Part shown: positions 12,401-25,420 of the stretch, in pieces | Numbering within the stretch: position 1 is the stretch's first letter | Layout: every line of letters begins with the position of its first letter | NCBI GenBank assembly: GCA_021234535.1 | Contig: CM037833.1 | Coordinates: 248,001 to 312,000 of the forward strand | DNA: 64,000 nt | Source of the DNA: Stichopus chloronotus | Taxonomy: Eukaryota > Echinodermata > Holothuroidea > Aspidochirotida > Stichopodidae | Direction: 5' to 3' | Program-made: the position numbers and the translations under genes | Notes under the pieces: model-generated | Told to the model about the DNA's origin: nothing | Databases searched by the model: none | What the model saw: only the letters and a program-made list of their open reading frames with translations

Positions 12401-14980
12401 GCAGCCTAATGTAAGGGTGGACTAATTGTGTAAACTTACAAATGTACCCCTGCCGATTTTGTTACATTTGTCAGCTATTATTTCAATTTGTTTTAATGGT
12501 GAGGAGGTATTAAACTCCCATGTATCATGTGTGTATTCTGTTTTCAGTGAAGTTTGTAATTCGATGATCACGATAATCTAAATCAGATTTTCTTGATGAT
12601 TTTATAGCATGGACATGGTCAACTCATGGTAAAATAGTAATTTGTGTGTTGTAAGTTGTGATTTGTATGAGTGCTTTTTTTTTCTGAAGTAGATAATTTT
12701 AGTGTCAGTCGGAAACCAGCATTTGTTGGCCCCTGACGATCGACAAGAGCTGGTGAGGGTTGAGCCGAAGGGTTCCAACCTCGTTACTAAATATTTTATG
12801 TGAAGGCAATCCAAACTATTTCGATTTGCTCTTTGACTGATGTTTTTCTAATTAGTTGAAAAATTCAGATATAACCATAAATCCTTACTTTAGAGCTGGG
12901 TACGAGCAGCTAAGGAAACCCGGGTATGTTTTCAGTCATCTGCCGGGCTAATAAAGTGAAACAATGTGTACCTACACTTCTCTCCAACCGATGGTGGCGC
13001 TTCGTTTAGGCAGTACTCCCCGCGAGGAGGACGCAAAAATGCTCCATCCTCATGCCAAGCTAAAAATTCTGTTAATCTGTCTGAAGACTCTAGGTATCAA
13101 GCAAAGTTAATGAGTTAGATAATAAAACTACAAAATAAAATTAAAAAAAAAATGAATGGCTACCATTTTTTGGTTCCAAAATGTTCGTCGCCACCATTTA
13201 CCCTCGAGTCCTTTACTTTCAATCTCAGACTCACTCAGATATTGCCCCGTATGCCACAAAAGATGTTCCATACTTGACCCTTCCCCCAATCCCTGTTCAC
13301 GGATCAATAATGTTCCAGGTGTGCGTAGGTGAAAAAGGTCAGGGTGAAAGGATTAACTAATACTTTTATCTCCAACGACAACATTCAGTATTCACAAACA
13401 CTTTACTGAACATCCCTCACAGTATACCATAAACACTGCTTCAAACTGATGATAAAGAAAATAAAAAGAGAAAAAAAAAAACAGGATTGGGTTAAGATCA
13501 ATGATAGGCTCCAAGCAACGTTTGCTCTTATTCATAATGTTCAGATGGAGTTGACCTACATGTATTACCAGTATTCCATATTTTCATACGAACATCTTAT
13601 CTCGTGTTAAGTATTATACAATATAACGTTCACAAGTTGGAATTCTCTGATCGTGATACCAAATATTTCTGTGTCTGATGAATATTTGTTTAATTGATAA
13701 TATTTTACCTCATTCAACACATCAAGATACCATCAGGTAATCAAGCACTTCCCGATTCAGTGCATAGATATACTGATAAATGTACACAAGAAATACATTT
13801 TGCCAACAAGTACTTTACCACTACGTGTAAAGCTGATCTAAATGCATAATAATATTATTATAAAATACCACTCACTAATCCCAAAATTAAATGGCCATAT
13901 TTGTGGTACCAACTCAATTCCCACCCACGACAATTACGGCATAAACTATTATCTGTCAATGATTAAGTCTGTATTTGTAATAAAATAATGAGATAAAGAA
14001 TTGAAATTGTCACAGCAACAATCTATCAAACATTCCACACTCGGGCACATGTAATAAAGAATAAAATGACACAGAACATACATTATATTTCCTTCATTTC
14101 ATTCCTCCGATTGTAGTTTCATAGTCACATTGTTGATATTATTAACACCTGAACTCTCTTCATTTGATACGCTGACATAAATTGTGAAAATTATGTCTTT
14201 TCTTATCGAATACAACGCAAGGAAACCATAAAGAATAGAAGCCGATACATACTTATGACAAATTTGTTTGGTTTAGTATATTCAGGTATGATGAATACAA
14301 CACAACATAAGGGAAAATATCAAAGCACTCCTTCAGGAACATATATAGTAAAATGTTAATAATACATGTATGACACATGCAGTTTGTAATGAAGCAAACT
14401 GATGTAGGACTTGTATGTCCTGATCCTCATTAAGAGAAGTAAGAAAATAAAGTAGTATATGTGTAGCACTTAATAAAGACGTGTAATATCCCTTACAATA
14501 ATTACTAATACCGTTGGAACGTCTAATTTCATAAAGCAACGTTTCATATTTTGAATACCTTAAGATAATACAACCGTCACCATGTCGTTGGTAACATTTA
14601 TTGGTGTGGACATAAAGCAAGAAAATAAGCAATTGTATCGTATGTTGTTTATGTCCTTTTAATAACACAAATGTTTCTTTGATGCCGTATCAAAACATTC
14701 TTATTTTCTTCCAGCTGTATTATTATTACACATGACAAGCACCTGCAGGATTTCCGCGAAGTCGTCCAACGCAAAGAAGACTGAGATATGAAACGCCGGA
14801 ATGCGGAATCCGTGCAGGTTACATGGCGCTCATGTTATTATTTGCGATCAGTTCGCACTGTTGAATTTTCTTGTGCAGACTGGATATAGCGCATAAAGGA
14901 ATATGAATTACATTTGCGGAAAGGACTTTGAAATATAGTCGTCTTGATCAAAGGTTTGTTGGATCTCCACTTTGATTCAA
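9445..14980. other. Long non-coding stretch, nothing recognised
   Basis: AT-rich DNA with homopolymer tracts and scattered open frames of 65-112 codons (for example 10095-10433 plus and 14333-14668 minus), none resembling a known family. A phrase near 12,980-13,020 (accgatggtggcgct) recurs at about 15,837 and 33,390 and may be a worn repeat end. I see no gene. Confidence 0.5.
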
Positions 14981-14984
14981 CGTC

Positions 14985-15395
14985 ATCCATAGAGAAAACC
15001 ACGACTCCGAATGAGAATGTGTGGGACCCCGAAGCCTTAAAGGGAAATAGGACATTTAGAATACACTATCATGACACACAAAAGAAAAAGCTTTAGTCAT
15101 TGTTAAACCATTCAGTCTCATCAATAAACACCTGCCAAAGCTTCATCTACTCAAAACATTATGCATGTGATGAGTAACGGAAGATGCATCGTTTGAATTT
15201 TGAACAGTTTGGGTGAACAAATTGGTGTTGAGCAACAAATAACTGAGTTTCTATCTGTGAGAAACTTATCTCTTGAAAAGAAGGCTACTGTCCTTCCTTA
15301 TTTTGAATAATCTATCATTCTGCATCCACAAACATTGGTTTTAATAATATGGATGTTTTCTGTAAAACAAACGCCCTATTTCCCTTTAAGTTAAT
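14985..15395 (+). repeat. Repeat family C, copy near 15.1 kb
   Basis: This shares, in the same order and orientation, 'ctttagtca.tgt.aa', 'aaagctt.atct.cttaaaacatt', 'gtttgggtgaacaaatt..t.ttgagcaacaaataa' and 'cttgaaaagaag' with copies near 26.7 kb and 32.0 kb. It ends in 'atttccctttaa', also present near 32.26 kb. Non-coding and diverged. Confidence 0.65.
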
Positions 15396-18292
15396 CTTAA
15401 ATAGTCACGGTACTAAACTATTCAGCTCTTTTATCTTTGATTAGAATCAGGGCCGACAAAAAAAAAAAAAATATATCATTGCTACAACAAATCGAAAGTC
15501 TGAAATACCAGTTGGATTTTTTTTTAAAGCTCAGTCTGACACGTTGAATTGAAGAAAAAATGTCAGTAAATCTTATACAGCAGTTGGATTTCTCATGTTT
15601 CAGTCTAGAAGCGACCGTAGTCGGAAAATCTGGATACCGGTTGGACTTTAGTAATTCTGAATAACAGAGTTTATGACATAAAAATAAGCAAAATATTGCA
15701 ATGGACTGCAACTTATGTTACCTGGTAATTGAAAAATTTCTAAAAACGTTTTGGACACCTCCAGTCCAAGATACCTAGAAAGTGCCGTTTCCTGTTATCT
15801 GGGCGATTTGTAAGTTTCTGGTACATTCCGCACTAACCGATGGTGGTGCTCCCTTAGGTAGCCCTGCTCGAATTGTGAAGACAAAAGAGCTACGCCATCA
15901 AGTCAGAACCCTACCCTCGGTAATAAAAGCTACAGAGGCGCCTCATGTTAGTGATGTATACATAATATGTCCTCCCAATCATTAAACCTTGTGTAGTTTC
16001 TTTGTACTTTATATTTACATACTGATTACATTCACCCCCTGCCTAACGTAAGTTTTTTTTTTATTTAGCTGAGGATTCTGATACACTGTCCGAGAGACGT
16101 TTCGTCAGAAAATCCCTTGTTTTACCAGGAATCTTGCTAATCATGCAACCAACAAATGCACGAAAAAATATGTCCACAAATTTATAGGGGGCCGCACGCC
16201 TATGCGTCCAACCCTAAAATACTTGCCGAGTATTCAAAGAAAAAATAGAGAGGAGATGTAATCATTATGATTCTTGTATCACCTCAGTCACCTGACACGT
16301 ATTACAATTTTTTATATACATTGATTTTTTCGAATTGCAGTCCTATTTTAAAGATGGGTATATACAGCGCAAGTACACTCATGGACTGCCGTTTCCTGCC
16401 ATCTGGATGATTTGATAATTTGTTAATTGTAATAAGGTATATTCTTGTGTCCGATACTGTTGCGGTGGCATACAGAAGAATACTGTCATTAGAGCAATAA
16501 CGTTATGGGGTTACATCAAATAGGTTTTACTAATGTCCACATGTCTACATTTCAGTAAAGGCTCCGATTGGGCTGGTGAGAGATGTACCACTGAAATCAT
16601 TTTCTCAGCACATAAAAAAGTTTCCTAGAAAATGGTCAATGCAGTCGTGTGCTAGAGTGTTATGTAAGTGAAAGTCTTAACAACGAAAGTGCTCTTTCTA
16701 TTCTAATTATTATAATGATAGTAAGGTTTAAACGTTGCAAGCAACACAATTCACCAACAAAAGTAATAACGATACACATATTGTGTATACATTTCTCTTA
16801 AACTAATTGCGCCGTTTCTGTCTTTCACGAGAAGGAACTCAACCAAGAAGACCGTAACAACAGATTAGCCTGGTAGTAGAAATTACTGTAAAATACAACT
16901 ATTAGTTAATGTAAATGCAATTTATTACTTGTAGTCAGTGTAAATACTAATAATCATTTATATTTTTCATCATTGTACATTACTGACACTGAGTGTTATA
17001 ACTATTACATGTACTGCGTCATGTAGAGTACATTTTAACGCTCCATTGTCAGCCATTTTTTTATCATTTTTAACCTCAAAGTTGTCGTAGCGCAAATTAA
17101 TTAGATCAGAGAGCTTATTTACAATCAGTCAGCCTGAAGTAAAGCTTACTGACATTTCTTGCACATATATGCCAGTAACATGGGGTATGGTAACAGTCAA
17201 ATTCATCATGCGGATCATTTTAGGAATACTGAATAGAAAGTGTATGAGGGTGCGTCGCTTTTCTCGGGACATCTTCTGTCGGTAAAACAATGACCCTCTG
17301 TACATCCTGGTATGGACAGGTAATATCAATTGAGCTTTGTTTTAACGAACTTAAATAAATAAGCGTTTCACGATGATATTAAAGTTTCATACCATGAAAG
17401 GAGATATCCTACTGTTTTGAGATTTTTTTTTTTCAAGAAACCTTTTCGCTTTCTGTGAGACTTAAAATTTTGCTTTGATAGTTTTTTTTTTGTTTTTTGC
17501 ACATTGTTGTAGGTTTAGTAACTTTGATTTTAAGTTTGTCTCTACGTTTGTATCCCTGGAAGGGATGTATAAAAAGAAACAACAGCCAAATATACTAATA
17601 GATTGTTTCTTTCTTTTATCTTAAATTTGCAATAGATTTTGCAAGTTCAAATTTGAGTTTATTAGCCTATACGTCAGTTGGTTTTCTTCATGTCATGAGT
17701 TTGGGTGGGAGATAAGAGCACATATTCAAGAATCCTAGGGAGGTCGGGGACAAAATGTCAGATGCTCCTCCTCTCTTAACATCTGCTTATATACATTCAG
17801 TTTACTCCGGGCTCAAGCTCCGCGGTGTGTTGGTATATTTTTTAGTCATGATTTCTTATTATCTTGTTTAATGTGCCAATAATTTTTTCCAAATATGTCA
17901 ATATTTTCTTATACTAAATTTTATATAAACACTTTCATTTGGACTATCCTTACGATTGTCCGTATTATTGGAAGTAGGCATGAATTTTGAGAAATGATGT
18001 GAAATTATTTGAGACTTTCTTCTAAGTTAAACAGCAGATTCAGGTCATTTTAAGTAAACATAGTGTTCTTTCTTACTGTGCAACAAAATCTGTCAGGAAC
18101 ATTTGGGGATACCTCCCTCACACCCTCCAAGGGCAGGTCGCTGATGTCAAACCTCATGACGCACAGAACAATGCATACAGGGGATGGTGCTCGTGCTTAT
18201 ATGAATAAAAAAAAATGGGAAAATTGTCATTAATGAAATATGCTATTTTAAAAATTACCTTGAGAAATTTTCTAGTACGCTACCCTCAAACA
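15396..18292. other. Non-coding, nothing firmly recognised
   Basis: Short frames only. The phrase 'tgccgtttcctg.catctgg' occurs at about 15,784 and 16,388 and again, diverged, near 25,828, so worn repeat pieces are present, but I cannot draw a unit. Confidence 0.45.
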
Positions 18293-18316
18293 GATTGTGA
18301 TTGTGATTGTGATTGA
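18293..18316 (+). repeat. Short hexamer repeat (gattgt)4
   Basis: Four tandem copies of gattgt, the last ending in a variant. Confidence 0.85.
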
Positions 18317-18339
18317 TTCCCGGTCAGCAATGCCATTTT

Positions 18340-19480
18340 TCAGGCAAAGTGAAAAGCTAACTTTATTAGATATCCAATGGAAAATTAGGAATTCCAAATG
18401 AAAGATGAGGGCATAAGTTGTTTAGACAAATTTTACAAGTTTTTTTTCCAAATTGGCCAGAGAGACAGTTAAGTGTAATTTCCTGCAACCTGAGCGGCAT
18501 TTTTGTCTAAAACATTTTCTCGTTTGGTGATTTGTGGCGCTTTTCTTAGATTGTGTAACTTTTTTGCCCCCCCCTTCTGTTAAACCCTATGCTTTATTCA
18601 GCCCCTCCGTGATAACAAAGGCTGGTCATAGCACTTTATCAAAGTTATTCCAGGTTTAACAAAATATCTTTGATCTGATCAATTTAAAGGTGTGCAACCC
18701 CCTTGATCTTACCTTGCTAAAAACTGGGTACATCAATTATTGAACACTCGGGAAGCACCCGCTATCTTAGGATATGTAAAGCAAAACATCTTGTGCTATT
18801 TGCGGAGGAGGCGTTCTTGTTAGTCATGCCGTAACTCAACCTTCTCTGTTTTTCTATATTTTCGTTTCCCACCCTCAAGAGTCAAAATTTTCTTGGACGC
18901 TCCGAGCCAACCAACGTTGACGCTGAGCTTGGATAATCCTGCTCGCCCTCTATGCCCAAATGGAGAAATCCTTTCCTGGTGAAAGCTTCGCGTCTGATAT
19001 ACCCTTCCATAGACTTATGGCAATATGTGACCAAAAAAAAATCACCTGATTTGGGGCGCCACTTCTTGATTGAAATCTGCAAATGGTCTCGCTAAGTGCC
19101 ATATCCTTCGAACTGGCAAATATTTTCGTCATGTATTTTTTTAATCTTTTTCCGTGCAATAGCTGTAAGCTGTGTCGCTCCGCTTATAGCATCAAAGGAA
19201 AATTAATGAAACTTTAAGTCTGCCTCTGTGTAATAATAGCGATTAAATGAACAAAATATGGATGAATTATAATTTAGAAAGATGATTCTCAGGAAAGTAT
19301 TTTCGATTTTGGGGTGGGGGAATAAAACTTACCATCATTTCCCTAGCTCCCCTTCCCATTATCTGATTCCTGGAATCCATAACGTTTGTCGTCTTTCCGT
19401 TCCTGCCTAATAGTCTGGGGAACGCATTCGGCACCAAGACACTCTAAACTCCAATGCATGGTTTATGTAACAGCCAGATC
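18340..19480 (+). repeat. Duplicated block P, copy 1
   Basis: A diverged direct duplicate of about 25.43-26.33 kb. Shared, collinear phrases include 'agacaaattttacaag', 'cggcatt.tt.tctaaaacatttt.ctc', 'attgtgtaact', 'atcaaagttattcc', 'tctgatatgatcaatt.aa' in variant form, and 'gatgaatta.aatttagaaa'. The opposing open frames at 18882-19159 look like chance and are not kept in copy 2. Confidence 0.65.
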
Positions 19481-19485
19481 TCATT

Positions 19486-19512
19486 CACGTAACACCTGTG
19501 AGGTGTTACGTG
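19486..19512. repeat. Perfect 12-bp inverted repeat, 3-nt loop
   Basis: cacgtaacacct (19486-19497) and aggtgttacgtg (19501-19512) pair exactly around gtg. Confidence 0.9.
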
Positions 19513-19559
19513 TTGTGAAGTATTAGTTGTGAGGCTAAATTAAGACATCGTTCAGCCAC

Positions 19560-20180
19560 CAGATATTATTATCTTTTGAGGATTTTTGAAGATTCCACGC
19601 AAGCCTTGTCTTGGCTTCACGAAATAAGTTAATGGCTACTGACTGGATGGCAACAAGACTGGATCACACCAAAGTGTCACGTGTTTCCACTGTCAGCTGT
19701 CAATCCAGTCCAGGTATATGTCACCCTGCAGGAAGCCGGTACTCTACTTGTGTAGTAGAGAGAACAATCAAAGCATAACTGTAAAGTGACACCCACTCCA
19801 CAAAAGAAAAAAAAAAACACTTAAGGTTAATGTTATAGAACAACATAGGTATCTTTCATTTGTTCAACCGGTATTTATTATGATCTTATACATTCTACAC
19901 ATCCAATGTGTGTTTATTATCAATTCTAACTTTGCAAGGTATAAGAAACTGCTCAGACGTAAAATAACGCTTCAATTCTTTGAATAGCTGATAAATAAAC
20001 TATCCATGGCACCTTAAAATTAAAGTATTAACGTTGATCAGAAGCTGCTTCTGTAGGACTAATGTTTTTAATTTATGGATATTACAGATCGGAAAATGTG
20101 TTTTCATCTCTATTTATCTGTGCTACAGCAACAAGTTATGTTGTACGATCGCTCTTTCAATTTAATTTTTTATTTTTCAT
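19560..20180 (+). repeat. Duplicated block Q, copy 1
   Basis: Collinear with about 29.10-29.59 kb. Shared phrases include 'cttggcttc..gaaataagttaatgg', 'cgtgtttc.actgt', 'gctgtcaatccag', 'gcaggaa..cggtac' and, further on, 'tagctgata.ata.actat'. Non-coding. Confidence 0.65.
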
Positions 20181-20914
20181 TTTTAACTGAATGTTGATTT
20201 AATTCACAGTGAAATTAATAAAACTTTGACCTCAATCACAAACATCATTCCAACTGATAGGTTTAGTAGTAATTGAAATTAACTTTGACTTTATGAAAAC
20301 AGGAAGTGTTTTTTCGTACTGAATTTACGTATACGGAATGAATTTGATGCTTTGATTGATGCTTACGGAATTTCAAGATATTGTTTTTATAATTGCTGAT
20401 GGAGGTAAACCACATGCATACACGACCCTCTCAGTTCCAACATGACGACAAAATTTAACACCAAGAATGAGATATAAAGTAACAAATAAGGTGAGTATGG
20501 GTAATGATATGGAAGAAAATTATGAAAGACGATGAACACAAGCAGTGCATTACTTGCCCCACCCCCTTCATAACTCATCAACTCAACAACTCACGTCATC
20601 CATAGAAAAGAAGTTTTAATACGAAAGCAGAAGTTTTCTTTTGTTATTTTATATAAGACACTCTGTATGTTAGATTATGTGACAGTATTCCAACAACCTT
20701 AACATCATATTAGAATTATTTTCAATAGTGTTTAAACAGTCCAAGGAACATAGACGAAATGAGTAGGTCACGCACAAACTGAGGAACCATGTCATGTATC
20801 TCATGTATCAGATAAAAGACTTCAACAATTGTAGACTACAAATATGAAGAGAGCTAATGGAAACATAAAGTAATGAATAGCTAACTCATCTTGCATGACT
20901 TGACAGAACCAGAC
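20181..20914. other. Non-coding, nothing recognised
   Basis: AT-rich. The only open frame (20387-20581, minus) has no recognisable family. Confidence 0.45.
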
Positions 20915-21300
20915 TCATAGGGTATCAAAGGTCAATGTGTGTTCGTGATAATATATTAATACCTAACCGAAGAACTCCCATCGACTTGATTTTATATTTG
21001 AATGGAAAAAAAAAACACGAAACTAAAAGAGTCACTATTATTTACATTTGTCGACAACTATTGTATTCATAACAGTGATCTTGAAGGGTTATAAGGCGTT
21101 TTCCATACACAGGCATGGCACACAAGAAACACATCTTTAGTCACTGTCAAACCTTTCCTTTGTATTAATGTAAGCATCTGTAAAAGCTCATCTTCTTAAA
21201 ACATTCGCAAGATGAGTTTCTCGTCAATACAATTGTTCAAAAATTTTCAATCTTTTTTGTTGAAAATTTTGAAAGTTTATAAAATAAATCCTCAAAAAAC
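20915..21300 (+). repeat. Repeat family C, copy near 21.0 kb
   Basis: This shares 'gggtatcaaaggtcaatgtgtgttcgtgataat', here kept to short phrases such as 'ggtatcaaaggtca', with the copy at 31.79 kb. It also shares 'tttagtca.tgtcaaa', 'aaaagctcatcttcttaaaa' and 'gatgagtttct' with the copies near 32.0 and 15.1 kb. Confidence 0.65.
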
Positions 21301-21301
21301 A

Positions 21302-21780
21302 GACTTTGAGCAAGCTCATTGAGTATCATTGGGTATCAGTGATCACTTTGGTTTCGTTAAAATACATTCGCACATAACCGCCAACAAAAAACTCCGGTGA
21401 CGACTTGTTCTTATATCTGTACGAGAGAAACGATTGTTTGCATTTGTTGACTGGTGTTGTATTCATAACAGTATCTTTAAATGGAAATAAGACGTTCTTA
21501 ATGAACACGAACACGACATTCAAGGGAGCTAGCTTTAGTCTCTGTTACGCCATTTGTTCTTATTAATAAACATTTGTTAATTTATTGCAGAATTAAGAGA
21601 GTAAGATAAGTTCCGGAAGAATTTGAATTTTAAAAAAGAGTATTCAAAAATGGCTTGGGCCGCTGTTTAACAGAAATACAGACTACTCCTTAAAGATATT
21701 TAGAGGGGGCTAGAATTGTTGGTTGCACTATTTAACCTTAACGCCACCATTTGTTGGCGGGGAAAGTAAAAAAAAACAAT
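21302..21780 (+). repeat. Repeat family C, copy near 21.5 kb
   Basis: The match to 26,427-27,010 is strong over about 240 bp: 'gactttgagcaagctcatt', 'tcagtgatcactttggtttc', 'cataaccgccaaca' and 'cgacttgttcttatatctg' are all in order. The tail 'agctgtttaacag.cgtacagact' and 'ttgttgg.ggggaa' also match. It is the best preserved pair of this family. Confidence 0.8.
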
Positions 21781-24005
21781 TGGCCTTCATCTAAAAAGTG
21801 TTTAAATTGCATGTATCTATCCTTAAAGAAGTGATCTTATGTCTGCAAGTTCCCACCTAACGAGAAAATACATTAAACTGGAAAATTTTGATTGCGTTTG
21901 TCGAGAATATTTCTTAAAAAATAAATTCGCGTTCTCTTTTTCCGAAAACTGAACCTCAACGATTACAGTTCTGAAAGTGCGCACAAACAAAAATTTAATA
22001 GTCACCTGCATATACTATCTATAAGCGGAGCGCCCTCATCATATACAAAATATTGGCGTTTGCACATCCAAGATGGCCCCCAAACGACACTTCCATAGTG
22101 TCCAAATCTGCATGTACCAAGGCCCACAATAGTCAACCTATGTTTGTTATTTCTCAATCAATGCAAGAAACATAGTCGAAAGAAAATGGCAGTAAATAAA
22201 TTTTGATTGCTGCCATCTGGTATGTTTCTATCCATTACATTGCTGTTGCGGTGTCAGTGTGTCTATCGTTAAAAGATCTTATGGCAGATCAAACACCGTC
22301 TGCATATACTACATAAACAGAAGGAACCATCAGGTGGCAAGGAGTGTATGGGAAAATGTTGGCCCCAAAATATCCCCCTCCCCTCTCCAACATTACCGAA
22401 AGGGCATTTCCGAGACCATTTTTTGTTCATAATTTACGCCTCATCCCACCCTCCATACAAATAAACGTAGCTTAAGCACGGTTTAATTAACTTTAGTTGA
22501 AATATAATTGCAGACATCTGTTACCCATGCTACACTCACACATTTCTCTGAGACCACTGATATATATCGATGATTGCAGAATATATACTAATTGATTCAG
22601 ACATAGATAACAATAATCAATTTATTTTCATGTGGTTTAGTTAGTGAGGAGGATTGTTCACATTTTTGGCTTTGCACACCAATTGTTTTGACACACGTGT
22701 AAACGTATACCCAATACCTACAGTGATTGCGTGCATAGCAAAAAGGAACAATATTGAATTGTCATCTCTAAAGGTTTGGTAAGGCTTTAAATTACACCAG
22801 TCAGGCAATTTTGGAAAATAAATAGAATTCAGTTGGTTAATTCTGCCATATGATTTCAAATTCTTCGCACACAACGACAAAAAAGTGTAGAATACGACAA
22901 TGTAGTGGTTGACAGTTTTCATTCAAATCAACGGTGTGCTTCTTTGAACAAGCCAATGGAAATTATACTAGTACTGAATATTTGGTTAGCCAAAACAACT
23001 CATGATCACTGACGCCGCAATGTTGCGTTGAGTTCGTAGGTTATTTGTAAATACCTTCCTCCCTTTCTCCAAAACTGCAATTCCCGATACTGACCAAGGA
23101 GCGACGACTTGAGTAGTATGTTTTTGATACACTAGGGAGGCTGTATTGTTGCAAATTCATTATGTAGGCGCTTGTAGTAACAACCGTTAATTTTCAAATA
23201 TAATTTCTGTCTTTAACTGTTTTTATACCAAACCCGTTGCATTTCAAAGTAGTTACTGTCATTTTCCTTCATTGAAAGACATAATCCGGTCATGTACAAC
23301 CTCGCATGTACATTTAAAAATACAGAAAAAAATAAGATCCAACATAATCTTATATTTTTGGTTTTTCAGTACACACGCAATCACTTCAAGGTGTACAAAT
23401 GGAAAGTCGAAAGGACTAAGGTTATGTCAGGAATGCCAGGACTAAAAAGTGAATAACCTATTTCATGGGACATTACTAGTGGGAAGAAAATTACCAACGA
23501 TTGACCAACAAAATCCATTGTTCACCTTATTAAAGAAGTGAACTTCTGCATAAAAAATCTCCCTTCGAAAAACGTCTAGTAATGTTAACGAGAATAATTT
23601 ATCATAAAAGAAAATACTAACAGTTTCTATGTCAGGCTAACCGTTCTAGAAAGTGTAAGAGTAGGGGGCGCTTCGCTGGATCCGGGCGTGACTGTAGATG
23701 TAGATGGTAGATGTAGATTATCTTAAGGTCTACTGGGCAACTCTCAGACATCTTAACTTACACGTAGTTACATGGAGGCGACATTAGCTGGTGCTGCTCC
23801 AAATTTCTGCCCAATAGAGGGCGACATTCCACTTTATTTCTTTGCAGTGGGACGGATTTTTATTTCCTTTTAGGATAATTTGAAAATGTCTAATTGCGAG
23901 AGGCTCATAAAAGAACACTGTTGTTTATAGATGTTTTATGTGTGTGTCACTCAGTTATGTGAGTGTTCATGTTATTTTGTACATTTTAATATTTTGTTCT
24001 GTTAG
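21781..24005. other. Non-coding, nothing recognised
   Basis: Short frames only (such as 22641-22922, minus). A small gtagat-type hexamer repeat lies at about 23,692-23,719. The last ~40 bases are T-rich and end in AG, just before the exon candidate. Confidence 0.45.
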
Positions 24006-24137
24006 TTCACCCAGAAATGCAGATGATGGAAACCTGAGTTGTGACCTCCGGCCGTTATTTTCATTTCATGGTTCTCACAGCTGGGAAGTTTTAAGCCCAC
24101 TTCCAGAGTACCCAGATTTCTTTGATAATCTTGCTCT
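24006..24137 (+). CDS. Possible single coding exon of an unrecognised gene
   Basis: The segment is bounded by a T-rich tract ending in 'ttctgttag' and by 'ct|gtaagc', a good match to acceptor and donor consensus. It is 132 nt long and open in one frame, with matching phase at both ends (two bases of a split codon at the donor, one at the acceptor), so it could be spliced in or out without breaking frame. The translation is mixed in composition, with Pro, Asp, Trp and aromatic residues (for example PLPEYPDFFDNLAL), unlike the Ile/Phe/Lys strings of chance frames nearby. I do not recognise a family. No neighbouring exons are visible, so it may belong to a gene extending outside the window, be a fossil, or be chance. 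Confidence 0.35.
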
Positions 24138-25420
24138 GTAAGCAATGTTTCCAAAATAACTTGTGAATTAGATATATGCAAAAAATTCTAATAAAATTCA
24201 TTAAATGTATAACGTGGCTAATTTCATTTGGCGCATACATGTTGAAGATAAAACAACAGTATCCATCTATGGGATTGTAACGTCCAATACTAATAATTCA
24301 CATTAACTAATTCTATCAGCAATATGAAATATATGCAGGTATGTATGGTCGTCACAGCCAAAAAAAAAATGGAGGGCCTTCTACTAGGAAGTATATTTTA
24401 CCTTTGAAGGTTTAAGTTCCATATTGATGAACAACATATAACATTGACGATGATTATCATCATAAACTTTGCTTAAACGCCAGACTGCTTCAAATTGAAA
24501 ATAAGCGCGACCATTGATTTCGATAATAATATCCCTTGTTGGCACGTTACTCTCTTACAATATTCACTTTGTTCGGGGGGGGGGGGGGAGGGGCAACTTA
24601 AGGCATCAAGACAAAGAAGACTTTGAATTTGTGATGCAGAAAACTATAATTTTAAATCACGTGCTGTAGCATTGTGATGCAGGTAGATTACTTTGTTGTT
24701 CACTTCAGATGTTCTGCAAATCCTCCCTACGGAGAACGTTGAAAATGTAAAACAACTGAGCTTTTTGTTAATTGGCTGTATTAAACGACTACATGTATGT
24801 TCGTATGAATGGATGTCCACTGTTAGAGACTTTTAAGAAAAAGGGATATTGTGAAAAAAGCAAAAGCATTCGTTAAGGACTGATAATATAGAAAATTCAA
24901 ATAATTTTGGAAGAAACACTTAATGATCCTTCTTCCGCGTGACATCAGATTGTCGTATTGGCAGTGATTATCAATGTTGCTATAACACTCTCTTCGGAGA
25001 ATCAGGTCTTCTTGTGGGATGCATCTTACACTTTCGTGAATCATAAATTTAATTTTCTTCAAGAAACGCTATGCTGTTACAAGAAGAAAGAAGAAAAAAT
25101 ACGATGAATTTGTAGCAATTCATGAAGAAGAAAGAACAGAAATGCATGCATACAGCCAGTGTCTAACGTTTCTGCAAACAAACTAACAGTTTTAATTAAA
25201 GGATATAACCAAGTAGGTATTTCGCGTTCCCTCCCACATTTTTAAAATTGTTCTTATTAAATTAATTAAGTTGAAAATTGAACTGCGAAATTAATTGGTT
25301 ACGCTACGCGTTAAACGATTGTGGTGCGCCTTTTCAAAGGCTTATAGGCTCGAAGAGGGCAGGGAGCGTTCCCGGTCTTGTTATCTGTGGCAGAAATGCC
25401 AGTTTTGGGGGCAGAGCCAA
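24138..25420. other. Non-coding, with a G14 run
   Basis: Nothing recognised except a run of 14 G at 24575-24588. The open frame at 24823-25062 (minus) has no known family. Confidence 0.45.
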
